A stretch of DNA of 64,000 nt from assembly GCA_035610365.1 (NCBI GenBank), contig CM069432.1, positions 260,769,177 to 260,833,176 on the forward strand. The letters run 5' to 3'. The position numbers and the translations under genes are program-made. Positions 33,376 to 44,198 of this stretch are shown in pieces (position 1 is the stretch's first letter; each line of letters begins with the position of its first letter). Source of the DNA: Aquatica leii (taxonomy: Eukaryota; Arthropoda; Insecta; Coleoptera; Lampyridae). Under the pieces are notes generated by a model, which was given only the letters and a program-made list of their open reading frames with translations, was not told the origin of the DNA and did no database searches.

Positions 33376-35680
33376 TATAATAATTTTTGGACATTTTAGT
33401 TAGTCGAAACCAAGATGGTTCATTACCACAGTGAGCTTATCGAAAGCCTTCTGATACAGATAGATGTTAAATTTGATTTTCTCACTATCTCTTTTCTCAG
33501 AAATTAACGGTATGTCAAAGTTACTACGGATGGTATCGGAAAATACAATCAAAACACAACATTATCACTCGATTCTTCCTCGATTGGATCCTGTGAAATA
33601 CGTTTTCAGTCCGATTGCGTTTATAGGATTCTTTGCTAACGGGTAGAAGCGAAAGTATTCAGATTAAAGAATATCAAAAATGTAGCCGTCTTAAACAGTT
33701 TTCTAAGTCAGTAGTTGAGGAGTACATGCTAGAAACAATGTTTCTAATTACTAAAAGCATTGGGGAATCCATTGAAACATTTAATTTTTTTTAAAATATT
33801 AATCGAGATTTTAGTTTTTCTTTACCGTATATTTGGAAACCAGTTTTATCGATCGGAGGCCAGTCTATAAAAGGCGCAATTAATGAGTTTATTCCAGGCT
33901 CTGAAGATGTCCATTGCGACGTGCTAAACTTGTGAGAAATCGACAACACGGGAATTATCCAGAATGGAAAATTGTAAAGCAAATGTAATCTGTGGAAACT
34001 TGAATTTGACTATAATTCAATAAGATTACACCAACTTGCATAAATTGTTTTGAGTGCAGTATCCAACGGCAATAGTTGGTATTTTCTATTTAATGTTGTG
34101 TATAATGGCGGTTTTCTCAAAAATTCGGTTTCATTTAAAATTTCTTAGTATGAAAATTTCTATTTTTATCCATTGTGTGTAATTAAGATTCTTTTTAAAC
34201 TAGATTTGATATTTTGCATTAGAGATTAAGCAACGCAGAATTTAAATAATTGAATGTCTTTTGAACAAACAGTTCTTTATGTAAGCATCTTTCATACGGT
34301 CCATTTTTGTTTTCTCGATACGAAAGGAAACACAAAAGTTAAGAAATTGGTTTAGTTAAATACGATAAAGAAGAACAATATAGATTTGTGGTTAAAACCT
34401 AAAGTACTAATGTAAAATAAAATACCACATGACAAAAACGAGCCTTTCGTAAGCTTATATGTAAGCTGTGCGTTTTAGTTTTTCGTATAAAGCTTTAAGG
34501 GATGTATCGTAACATTTCATTGTGTAATTCTAGGAATTCTTTAATCGAGGCTTTTCTTCGCTCAATTTTTTCTTACTTATTGTAAACTCGTTTGTTTTAA
34601 ACAAAACAATTGGCTTTTAGACATTATAAGGATGTACATTTGGGGACTTACATACTATCAACAAATCTCAAGCGCAAGGGAAATTTAAATCTGTGTTTTT
34701 AATTTTTTCTATTACAGCTGAAACTTTGTATAAAACGAAGTCATATTTTAAAGCATTTATTTTTAAATTTAATTTGTTTCAGTGAATAAATATTATTTTA
34801 TTAAATTGATATTTGCGCCAGTATTCATTTGTAAGTACATTTAGATTAAAAAACACGAAAACGTTTAGTGACTAAATTATTTTTATTTTGATTCGGATAA
34901 TTCAAGTCAATTCAAGCTATGTTTGAATTTATGCTATTATTTTAATTAGAACATGGATTTGATTTCAAGTAGGAAATGGCGCTTGTAGAATTTATATTTG
35001 CATTTATTTAAAGCTTGCAAAAAAATTATTGGACGCGAACGAAGAAAAATACAAATATTTACTCGATTACGTATAACATGTTTGCAAAAAAACCTATTAC
35101 ACGCTACTGAAAATATATGAAAAAAAAATGCACAAATACTGCTTTCTCTTGTTCAGTGTTTGATTAATATCGTTGTCGAGTGAAAAATGTTGGTATAACA
35201 AGTAAATTGTGTGTAAATTTCTTACTGATCAATATTTAATGATTTCATTGTATGCGTGGGCGGGTTTAATTTACTATATCTTTGAGTACAAACCAATATA
35301 GTTTGACTTTGAAAACGACGTACGTTTGTTAGAGGATTCAATAAAATTTATGTATTTGTATAAGTTTCTGTAAATCTGTATTGCAGCGTTTTACTAAAAC
35401 AAAAAAATTTATTGATATTTTTTTCTTGGTGCAAATATTGGATAAATTATTCTGTAATATTAAATTTTGGTATTTTTTTACCAATGGAGAGTGTCAGATA
35501 ACACTAGTTTACAAATAAGTTTTTTCGCTGGGGTTTTTACTAAATATATAGGTGTGATGTCAACTATGATTTACATTTTTTTTATCACATCCATATATAG
35601 AACTATTCAACAAACAAGAAAGTATTTATTTTTACGAACGTATATAACTTTTGTTACAAGGATTTTCTCGTAACTTAATT
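33376..35680. other. A+T-rich filler
   Basis: No supported gene. A minus-strand frame at 33791-33982 and a short 'QKAFDKL' in a minus-strand frame near 33450 hint at retroelement debris but are too weak to call. Confidence 0.45.
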
Positions 35681-35685
35681 GCTGG

Positions 35686-36620
35686 CGACTAACTCAGTTG
35701 AATCGGAAGCGGATCGCAGGTTTCAATGTGCTAATTATAACCTAAGATTAAAAGGAAGACACCGTTTAAATCTATCCAACACTGAAATAGAACACATGAC
35801 AAAATACTTGTTATAACGACAAATATATTTTTAACAACGAGAGGAAAAGAGGTTAAAAAAACCCGAAGCAAATCGCATTTGGCGTAAATTGAAACCGTAC
35901 AAACAAAAATCTGCATGCGTTATTTGAGATAATATCTATATCTAACTCGCACGCATTTTACGTTCGACAAATACACAAATTAATAGCAAGAAAAAAACGT
36001 ACTCACGATTATCTAAGACATGCGAATAGCTATCTGCATGCTTCAATCATCCCCTAAAATCGCCGAGAAAAATAAAGTAATAATTAGAGATAGGAATGTA
36101 TTACAAGTAAGTTGCTTGTCGGCAAACAATGAGTCGTAGTAATCAAATGCGTCAAGCATCTGAGTGGTTTTTATTATTCCTATTGCAGGTGTGCTGCCAA
36201 GGTTATTCCAACATAACAACGACTTATCCCCAGATTATGTTTCGGAAGTGGTTTAATTAACTAATAGCTCCCTTTAGTACGTGCTTCTAGTTATGGTTTC
36301 TAGCGGAAGGTGGTATCCCAAGTTGCTATCACAATTACGGGAAAATCAAAGTAAATCACAAAAATAGAATCAATACTTACCCTAGGAAGGCTTTTACAAA
36401 TTTATAACACGGGTGAGAATGAAGAAACAAAAACTTTGTTTCCCACTTACGCTAGAGCATATGCGAAGCGTACTACTATCACCGGCAAAATAGTTTTTTC
36501 TCTTGGAAAATTGTAGCCGTTAAAGCAGCCACTTCATAGCGCATCGCGCTGAATGTAACGAAAAATGGGCAAAACTTATACGGTACGAAAATCACACAAA
36601 AACACTTTATCCTGCTTGAT
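35686..36620 (-). repeat. M-family unit, copy M4
   Basis: The copy with the clearest splice-like layout. On the minus strand: 5' end with GTATAAG (about 36576-36582), first donor GTAAGT at 36375-36380 after CTAGG, acceptor TCGGCGATTTTAG, a 47-nt putative exon 36007-36053, donor GTGAGT at 36001-36006, acceptor TGTTCTATTTCAG (about 35790-35802) and a last exon to about 35690. The left end GGCGACTAACTCAG..AATCGGAAG corresponds to that of the other copies. Exons carry stops in all frames, so a protein is unlikely. Confidence 0.6.
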
Positions 36621-36649
36621 GACGATAATTTGTCGTCGACAAAATTATA

Positions 36650-37150
36650 CAGCAAGTAATGAACATTACATGCCTAGGGGTAGAGATAAGAGCTGAAAGA
36701 AACCAATTTAGTGAAGTCAGAACTCAAGTCATGAAGGGGGCACGCATATTTGGATATATACCTCTGAACGGAAAGCAAAATAAAAATATACAAAGCGATG
36801 GTGAGACCAGTTATGACTTATGCATCATATATCTAAACAACTGATGAGAACCTTAGAAATGAATACTTTGAGAATGATAACTGGGAGCAAACGACTGAAC
36901 ACAGTAAGAAACTCCGAAGTAAGAGAAGAGTGCGGACTACCAGACTTAGATTCGTACGGAAGAGAAGAAGGGAATGGAACGACCATGTCTCTAGAGCAGG
37001 AGATGACAGACTTATTAAAATCGCTAGAGATCGGAGACCAGCAGGAAGACGAAATACGCGGAGACCACAAAAAAGATGGGCAGAAACTGCATAGCCCAAT
37101 GCGTGAAGAAAAACAGGGATTGCCTCTAATTTAAAAGAAGGAGATGAGGC
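36650..37150 (+). pseudogene. RTE-type LINE, C-terminal end of pol and 3' end
   Basis: One of few plus-strand fragments. Frames read in order 'CLGVEIRAERNQFSEVRTQ' (36670-36726), 'MKGARIFGYIPL', 'VRPVMTYASYI' (36803-36835), 'NEYFEND', 'RRREWNDHVS' and 'GDDRLIKIARDRRPAGRR' with 'PQKRWAE' (36980-37090), matching the RTE tail (..VRPVMTYAxE.., ..GRPRKRW..). Two frameshifts separate the blocks. No RT core is present, so it is a 5'-truncated copy, as usual for LINEs. Its start abuts the M4 unit. Confidence 0.8.
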
Positions 37151-37219
37151 TAATTAATAAGATGTTTGGTCTATCTAGCGTTTGTAGTTTAATTAGGCTC
37201 TAATCCAAAGACGAATAAA

Positions 37220-37985
37220 TATTATTCAAATCGGTTTGTTTTATTAGAAATAGTATACATTGCCATTACGGCTGGTTTTACAGTATCCTATTATATCAAC
37301 CCAATTTTTCAAAAGTTTTTTGATTGTATGGGCTCGTGCCACATCGATGGCAACTTCGAGTTGATCTTTCAAGTCTTAGATAAACTCTGGATGGTGTGTG
37401 CCAAGATGCATCGTCCTGTTGAAACCAAATGTTTTGCGTGTCTTTTTCTTGAATTCTGGGTTACAAAACTCGTTTAGGATGGCTCAGTAACGCTCCCTAT
37501 CGAGTTCCTCGTTTTCGAAAAAATGATAGCACTAGTCTAAAATTCACACCAAACAATCGCTCGTTGTGAATGCAAGGGCTTCTCCATGGTTATATGTGCA
37601 TTTCCGAGCTTTAAATGCGACCATTTAGCTTGTTGACATAGCATTCGAAGCGAAACTTTGTACACCTTCAAATCGAGGTCTTTATGCAAAATTCTCATCA
37701 CAGAACCGCGCGAAATGTTCAATTCTTGAGAACGATGGCGAGTTGATGTTTATAGATGCAGACACATTCTGAACATTTATCCAATAACGATTCAGTTTCA
37801 CGAACTCGCGTTACAAATTGATCCACAAATTGCCTTGCATTTTATTTCTATTGAAGTTTCTACGTAAATTTCTTACAGTTCGAGTAGAAGACTTTGGAAG
37901 TAATTTTTCAATATTCACACTAGATGGACAACCTTGTCAACATCTACTTTATTGGAAGTGATACAAAAGTAATATTCAGTATGCC
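37220..37985 (-). pseudogene. mariner-like transposase remnant, internally deleted
   Basis: On the minus strand: an N-terminal helix-turn-helix stretch with 'RTVRKF' (about 37880-37860) and 'DQFVTRVRETESLLDKC', then 'NISRGSVMRILHKDLDLKVY' (37722-37660), directly followed by 'EKPLHSQRAIVWCEF' (37580-37537), 'ENEELDRERY', and 'WFQQDDASWHT' near 37430-37400. The last holds the second catalytic Asp (family WFQQDGAxxHT). The segment that normally lies between the HTH and 'EKPLHSQ', which carries the first catalytic Asp (..FSDEAHF..), is deleted, so the protein could not cut DNA. Confidence 0.8.
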
Positions 37986-38515
37986 TTACTAGCTCGCGTC
38001 ACACCATACAAATAAATGGCAAGCACGAAATTTTTTCATGTTCATCACATGTATGGTAGACTTTATGTGGTCCCTGCGATTTATCCTGATCGCCTAGTTT
38101 TATACCAAAGTAAGCGTGATACGATTTTTTTACAAAATTGTAATATTTCGTATCTGCTTAACAGGAACAAAAGAGCATATTTCCATATTAAAAGAAACTT
38201 AACGCACAATAACCGTTCACGACGCGACGGTATTTGCATAGTTATTGTAACTGCAAAAATGTGTACCATTAATATAGACTGTATGAGTAAACTATACAAA
38301 CAAGTCAATCAACGCTCAAACAAGTTTAAACTTACATAAGTAGTACTTGTGACACACATTTAATACAGATAACCAATAAAGAGACACGTGCAGAATTTTA
38401 ATGTGATAGAAAAAAAATTGTTTTAGCTTAACAATTAGTAAATATATATAAAACATCAGCGCATGTTTTTTCTATTATGGATTTGCGTATTATCATCGAA
38501 CAAATTCTGTCACAC
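37986..38515. other. Intergenic filler
   Basis: A 107-codon plus-strand frame (38016-38339) has no family features and is opposed by another frame. I treat it as chance, though its length is slightly notable. Confidence 0.4.
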
Positions 38516-38519
38516 TTCT

Positions 38520-39800
38520 AATTTGACTGTGTCAACGGCCGAAACGTACTGTATCCAAACGTGGTAGTAGCTGTGTTGACGCCTTACTTTTAATGGGCTT
38601 CCCTCTACGGCGGCATAACGTCCGTGGATTGTGGACTTAATTGTGTACGATCTATACGTGAGGGAGAGGTTTGTCATGTGACCGTTTTGTTTAGAATAAT
38701 AGTCACTCTAACTAATTACGAGGGAAGGAATTGGACAGGAACTGTAGGCACGGCTGGCAGACGTAACCCGTCTTGTCCATGCCGGTAAATCTGGACCTAG
38801 CTCCAATTCTGAAACTTGGTTCAATCTTCAGACAGGAACTAGGACACGGCCTGGGCCTTAGGGTTTTACCAGTGCCGGTAAACCGGGACTTAGCTCTGAA
38901 GGGAGAGGAAAGGCCGAGTTCTATTATACGAAAGCATGGCAGGGGGGACTAGTCCCTCCCACAAAGGAAGCGTCTTGTGGTAACCGTACGCGGACCAATA
39001 CGCCCAGGGTCTATGTGAGTGGCCTTGCGCCTTAGACCAATAGAACGGGCAGTAATCTACCCAACTCCAGTATCCCCGGATGCTGGTACATTTATGCGGA
39101 AGGGGCGAGGGCTGTATGAACATTGCAAGGTAGCAGAGGAATCCATTTTTTTTAAAAGATGGAGGAGACTGCGACGGCGACTCGTCCAACGTGACTCGCA
39201 GCAACACGAGTATCCGAGGGTGATAGAGAGTCCCACCGGGGACGCGCTATCCGGTGCTCTATCAATTGGTGTCTGTTTCTCGGGGGCGAGGGAACTAGCT
39301 TAGGCACAGGTTTGTCGTCGACTTATTCCGTCGTGCGACATGTCCCTTAAGAGGGGGGGGGGGTGCTACGGCACTCTACCCCGCCTCGTTCCACTGCTAC
39401 CCCCGGGCGTGTGTAAAGCTGGTTCGGGGTGCTGCACTCGCCAGCTAACATCGACCAGAAATAAGAGTCAGAAAGGATGAGTACAATCCGAGTTACACGC
39501 TGAACTGCCGTTTTCCTACTAAGAGACTGGGTCGTAATACTTGCGAATAGGGGGGGCTCTAGTTTACTAGTTTAACCGCTTACTGTGTCACGGGAACTCG
39601 GGGTGCGAGTACCAGGAGCTAGGATTTGCTTTAGTAATGCGATAGATTGCACGACACTCCGGGTGTGCGAAACCCGACGGACTTCTGGGCCATTCTGTTT
39701 ATCGCAAACCCACCTTTATACTCAAGTTCTGTTATTGAATCATTGGTTCATCACGTTTTTTCTATTTGCTAACCTGAGGATCTAGACTGGGAACTCCGTC
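38520..39800. other. G+C-rich island of unknown origin
   Basis: Base composition jumps to about half G+C by eye, with a G-run of 12 at 39352-39363 and CpG-rich stretches. A ~92-bp spaced duplication is visible: GCCGGTAAATCTGGACCTAGCTC (starting 38780) and GCCGGTAAACCGGGACTTAGCTC (starting 38873). No rRNA or tRNA is recognised. Frames at 39019-39303 (+) and 38890-39207 (-) overlap and look like products of composition. It ends near the start of the Penelope fragment, so it may be the untranslated 5' part of a mobile element, or horizontally acquired or host regulatory DNA. Confidence 0.5.
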
Positions 39801-39814
39801 ATCTTACTTGAACC

Positions 39815-40212
39815 TTGGTGAGCAAAGGTCATGTGAAGCGAGATATTAAAACTGTTAGGAATCGTCGTCTACATCTACGTGCTCGAGTACCTAAGGACAT
39901 TTCTACTTCCGAGTCCAATCCGAAATTGGCTTTTTTATTCTACATTCATAAGATTACAGATCAGTCAGTCAGATTGTCATTAAATCCATATGCAACTTGA
40001 CAGGCAAAATTTCTCTTTCTTCTCCCAAGGACAAATTTTCTGCACTTTCATTTCAAGGTGTATACCAAACTCCTTGTTCATGTGGTTTAGTCTACATTGG
40101 TGAAACCGGTCGTTCCGTCATTACACGCATTTCAAAACCTAATCTTTGTATAAGGAAAACGCATATTTCTAAGTCTGCGCTGCTAAACACCATTTTTTGC
40201 GAAATTCTTCTT
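39815..40212 (+). pseudogene. Penelope-like element, 3' GIY-YIG endonuclease fragment
   Basis: Penelope-like retroelements carry RT plus a C-terminal GIY-YIG endonuclease. Here the linker after RT ('AFLFYIHKITDQSVRLSL', 39930-39985; family LPYIxGxTDRIxRxL) is followed by 'LSSPKDKFS' and 'GVYQTPCSCGLVYIGETGRS' (40058-40117), holding the G-V-Y and Y-I-G motifs and the invariant Arg after them, then 'RKTHISKSALLN'. The frame then merges with the hAT fragment on the other strand and the final catalytic Glu region is missing. A stop at 39998 separates the linker from the nuclease. No RT core is present upstream. Confidence 0.85.
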
Positions 40213-41010
40213 TAATAGGAAAATCCGAGAGAGTATAGAAATCATCATCAACACAAACAACTGAATCCATTCCATCTTCGTCAATAATTTTATCTAAACA
40301 TTCTTTGAAACAATCCTGGTGTTTAAATAATGTGTCCACAGTTTGAGCAGCGCGTGGTAATCTACGTTTCATTACTTCATCAAGAATTGCCGTTTGTTTT
40401 GGGTTGAAAATGACTGAAAATTTGCAAAGAAAACTTACATTTTTATTGCAGTTGGCAGCTCGTTTAATAATTAATTTAAATTGATGCGCGTAACAATAAA
40501 TATAATGTGCACGTTCCTTTGATAATGGGTTGGACACCATTTGTCTTACCAGTCATCACAGACCCTTCATCGTAGCTTTAAACAGTTAGTTTATTGTTAT
40601 CAGACCCAGTGTTTAAAATACTTTGCAAGTAACGAATAATTACAATCATTTGCTGATTATTAGAGGTCTCTGTAGGTTCATCGGCCTCCAAAGACTTGAA
40701 ATTTGCAGATTTAATCTCTTTTAATATTTCTTCCTGGTAAATTTGCAATATTGCATCTAGCAATTTGTTCTAAATAGTTGTTGAGACGTCTTGAAATACG
40801 CAGCATCTAATTCAGCTGCAAAGTTGAGTAAGCCCACATAAATACCTGGGTTTTTCGACGTCAATGTCTCATCATGGTTTCGTAACGCTAATTTAAAGGT
40901 TCCAAAAAATTTTATACACATAATTAACCGGCGCAAAATATGACAATATACGGGTGTCCACTTTGCCTAGGATACTAAAATCCATGCACACATTTATCTG
41001 AGAAACGGAA
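40185..41010 (-). pseudogene. hAT-like (ZMYM1 / DUF4371-type) transposase remnant
   Basis: On the minus strand, from about 41000: 'RRLIMCIKFFGTFKLALRNH' and 'DETLTSKNPGIYVGLLNFAA' (family: LALRGHDExxxSxNxGxFxxLLxF), 'LDAILQIYQEEILKEIKSAN' and 'EADEPTETSNNQQMIVIIRY' (family: MADETTDVSxxxQxxxxxRY; first catalytic Asp region), 'AHYIYCYAHQFKLIIKRAA' (family: AxYIHCYAHxLNLVLxxA) and 'PRAAQTVDTLFKH'. Pieces are in different frames and the C-terminal dimerisation region is absent. Such proteins are usually TE-derived, and this copy is dead. It overlaps the Penelope fragment at its 3' end. Confidence 0.8.
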
Positions 41011-42470
41011 TTTGCATGTTTTTTTGCTCTAACTGATGTGTTTTAAATCATTCAACCCTTGTAGTTAATTTGTTGCTGAACATCCACTCGAATTTTTCGT
41101 GGATATTCTTGTCTTGTAAGTTCGGGTTTAACTTCTGGAACTACAGTTTATTTGAAGATCAGGAATAGGCCTTCTCTTCTTTTTAATTAAAAGTTTCTGC
41201 TCAAATGAGGGTTTTTGAAAAGATTTGTACACAATTAACTTCCTTAATTGATAATAAACGTTATTTTGTCTTTGAATTGAATTTAAACTAGTTAACACAC
41301 GCAGTAGATGACGACGTTAACTGGAGATATTGTGCCCCAAATGTATTATCTTCACTTTGAGCGTGTTAGCATTGCATGCGCTAAGATGCGGAAAGAAACT
41401 TTGATACTATAATTAAAATAAAATAGTAATGCACAGAATTACATGCGAGTTTCTTTCTGTTTTGATGGTTGGGTGGTGGGCACGTGCCTTTGTGCCCCTT
41501 AGTACAAGCCGCCACTGGTAATTGATAATGCACAATACTCATGCGTGATTTGTCGCCGTTGTTTTAAGTCACTTTCAGTTGCCTGAGATACAATTGCAGA
41601 AAATATCAAAATGTTAAATTTGAAGTTGTGTACTGCTTTTGTCGTTACGCTTACAATCTGCTTTCGTTGTTTTATCTTATATGCGTTCGTTGTTAAAAAC
41701 CCGTAATTAGTTAGATCTATTTCTTTTTTTGTTTTTTATGTATGGTGATATACCTTTTGGAATTTGCGGTTTTTCTTCTACATAAAAAATTAATTTCTGT
41801 CTGATACGTACGATTTGGTTTTCAATACGTGCAAATACCATGGTTTGCTTTGTACGTTAATAATTACGAATATTACTATACGCTTTTCTATACGTTATGA
41901 TTCTAGAAGACTTATGATACGTTCCGTTACGATTTACGAAGGTCTGGTTATATCTATGCGAAGAGGTTCAATCAAACATTGTATGCAACCAATAAATTAC
42001 AAATACCGAATGATCACTTCCAAGGTAGTAAAGTACAAGGCAAGTGTTAGTTGTGCTCTTATACCAAAAAAGTCTTTTCCAAGACAGTTACTTAATTATT
42101 GAAAGAAGGTAATACACATATTTGGTTATCTACAACTTTGATGTGTTGTTGTGTGTAAATTTGGTTTCACAAAAAAAAGCCCAATTAATTTGCTGAATGT
42201 GACTTAGCTTTATCTGTTGAACATTTAAATTATAGTCTTAATTTTACAGGAAACTGTCTTCGTCGCATAATCACCACGTAGAATAGTTTTGTATTTTTTT
42301 AAGATGTGCATTGGAAATTTTATCTTCGGCGATTGGTTTTTCTAAGAAGTAATTAGATTGGTCCTATTTTTTAGTACTGTTTCTTAACAATCTTAGGTTT
42401 TCATGAGTCTTGGGTTTTTGCTCATGGTTTTGACTCAGTTATGGTCAGTTTTTCTATAGATTTAGTCTTG
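41011..42470. other. Intergenic filler with CGTAC-rich stretch
   Basis: 41790-42010 contains repeated ATACGTACGATT / ATACGTTCCGTTACGATTTACG-like words, weakly resembling in inverse orientation 30185-30460. No gene supported. Confidence 0.35.
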
Positions 42471-42474
42471 GTGA

Positions 42475-42625
42475 ATTCAGTAAAAACGTTTTTTGTGCTG
42501 CCAATATCGCAAACGTCAATATTCATTCGTTAGTATAGTTACGCAATGGGCGAAAAAAAAATCTCTAGCACGGCAAAGTAAAAAGTAGAAATCCACTTTA
42601 AAGTAAGTGTTTAAAATCATTTATT
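42475..42625. repeat. Dispersed repeat P, copy 1
   Basis: Shares with 58585-58715, in the same orientation: TTTGTGCTGCC..ATCGCAAACGT, CATTCGTTAGT, TAGTTACGCAATGG, GCGAAAAA, TCTAG and GCAAAGT. Function unknown. ATG at 42546 (and its equivalent at 58632) opens only a very short frame. Confidence 0.5.
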
Positions 42626-43510
42626 ATATTAGAACGAAGATGTGACAGAGAAGTCATTAAAAAAATCTTGAAATTCATTTAAATTGAAAAAAATGAGGTT
42701 AAAGTGATTGTCAAATTTGACAGATTAAGTAATAAATGTAAAACCAACATTATATTTCTGGTGATTTCAATTGTTTTAAACAATAATATAATTTTACAAA
42801 AGGTATAATAAAAAATAATGTATGTACGTTACTCTAGTCGAAAGCTTCATAGCATGCTATGTTACGTAAATTACTATTTTAGATATAAATAATAGGTTCG
42901 TTGTATACAGAAAATAAAAATTTTATTTAGAAATGCGTTGATTATTTGGGTCTTCGTTTCTATTAAGTGATTATTTGAAGTGTAGGTTTTACTATTTTTA
43001 GAATTGTGTCATTTTTGGGAATATGTATAGTTCGTTATTTTGGTTAATTAGTCTTTTTGAGGAAAAAACTGTGATGTTAGAGAATCTTTAGAAATAAGGT
43101 TGGATTATGTATATCTTGAAAACTTTTTTCTTGTCATGTTGACGACCATTTTTAAGGTTTTAAGACGAGGCTAAAGATTTTTAATTGTTTTGGCAGTCCC
43201 GATAGTTTTGCTATGTGCATTGCTGATTTCATCATTTATTATTGTCAAAACGAGTATTATTTGTGTTTGTTTCTGGTATTGTTTCTTTTGTAGGTTCTCG
43301 AGCAATTATATTTTGATAAGTTACTTTTTTCTTCTTTCTGTTTCTTTTTGAAAAATGATTTTTTTTGGTTTACAGATGATGTTTTTTTTTGTTTACAATA
43401 GTATTTCAGTTTAATTATTTTTGAAAGCGATCATTTGTTTTGGCACAATTGAGAGTAAAAACATGTAATAATAATTAACATAAACATAATAATAGTATAT
43501 TATATATCAA

Positions 43511-43611
43511 GGTTAAGAAGTGCATCATTATAACCTAAGCGATAGATTATATCGCGAGACGCGAAGCGTCGAGGGATATAAATCGCGCAGGTTATAATGA
43601 ACTTCTCAACC
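43511..43611. repeat. Imperfect ~100-bp palindrome
   Basis: Left arm GGTTAAGAAGTGCATCATTA.. and right arm ..TAATGAACTTCTCAACC pair over about 48 bp each. The centre CGAGACGCGAAGCGTCGAG is itself a perfect-looking hairpin (GACGC/GCGTC). G+C-rich centre in A+T-rich DNA. It lies 16 bp from the inverted-repeat element at 43627-44198. Confidence 0.75.
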
Positions 43612-43626
43612 GTGTTATATATACAA

Positions 43627-44198
43627 TTTTTTCCACTACTAGAATTATTAAAACCTTTCTACCTGTTACTAAATCAAATTTAAAATTTAAGATATTAATT
43701 TTAAATTAAAAATCAAGTCAGTAATTCTGACAGTTGTCATTAGTTTAATAGAATTAATTTTGACGTAATTCTTAATTGTGATTTAAAACACAAAAATAAA
43801 CAGATAACGTAAGTTTTTATTGCTAAAGTTGTTTAAATTGTTTAAAAACATTATTATTTTAAGCATTGATTATATCTAAAACATATTTAACTCAATAATA
43901 TTTACATTTAATTAAGCGCGAACTTCAAATAACTTACTTTTTAAAATCAAATTAATTTATTAATTGAGCGATTTGAAAACTTAAATTAGCATTAAATAAA
44001 TTCTCTTGCTCTTGGTACGCAGTTTGGTAAACTTTTTTTCTTTGAAACTGTTGTAGTATTATCAGAAAATGTAAATATGTTCATTATTAACTACTAGTTA
44101 ATAATGAAATATTATTTACCTGCGCTTAAAAAAGTACAACTTCACGGCCTTCTATTATACGTAATAATGCAAGCGTATACAACTAGTAGTGGAAAAAA
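43627..44198. mobile_element. Small inverted-repeat element (MITE-like)
   Basis: Perfect 16-bp terminal inverted repeats: TTTTTTCCACTACTAG at 43627-43642 and its complement at 44183-44198. The interior is 540 bp of A+T-rich non-coding DNA with a hairpin at 44080-44108. No transposase. Flanking duplications are not clear, and the adjoining palindrome at 43511-43611 may be part of a larger element. Confidence 0.6.
44080..44108. repeat. Perfect 13-bp-arm hairpin
   Basis: TTCATTATTAACT, loop ACT, AGTTAATAATGAA. It lies inside the inverted-repeat element 43627-44198. Confidence 0.9.

Noticed and set aside
33440..33480. Short 'QKAFDKL' in a minus-strand frame resembling an RT palm motif
   Set aside because: Only a handful of residues; no neighbouring RT blocks.
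36820..37134. 104-codon frame with acidic stretch as a host gene
   Set aside because: Another frame of the same DNA gives the RTE tail motifs (GDDRLIKIARDRRPAGRR, PQKRWAE), which explains the region.
38016..38339. 107-codon plus-strand frame
   Set aside because: No family motif, opposed by an equally long frame on the other strand, ordinary composition.
39019..39303. Arg-rich frame in the G+C-rich island (and its antisense 38890-39207)
   Set aside because: G+C-rich DNA lacks stops by composition; both strands are open at once and neither looks like a protein.
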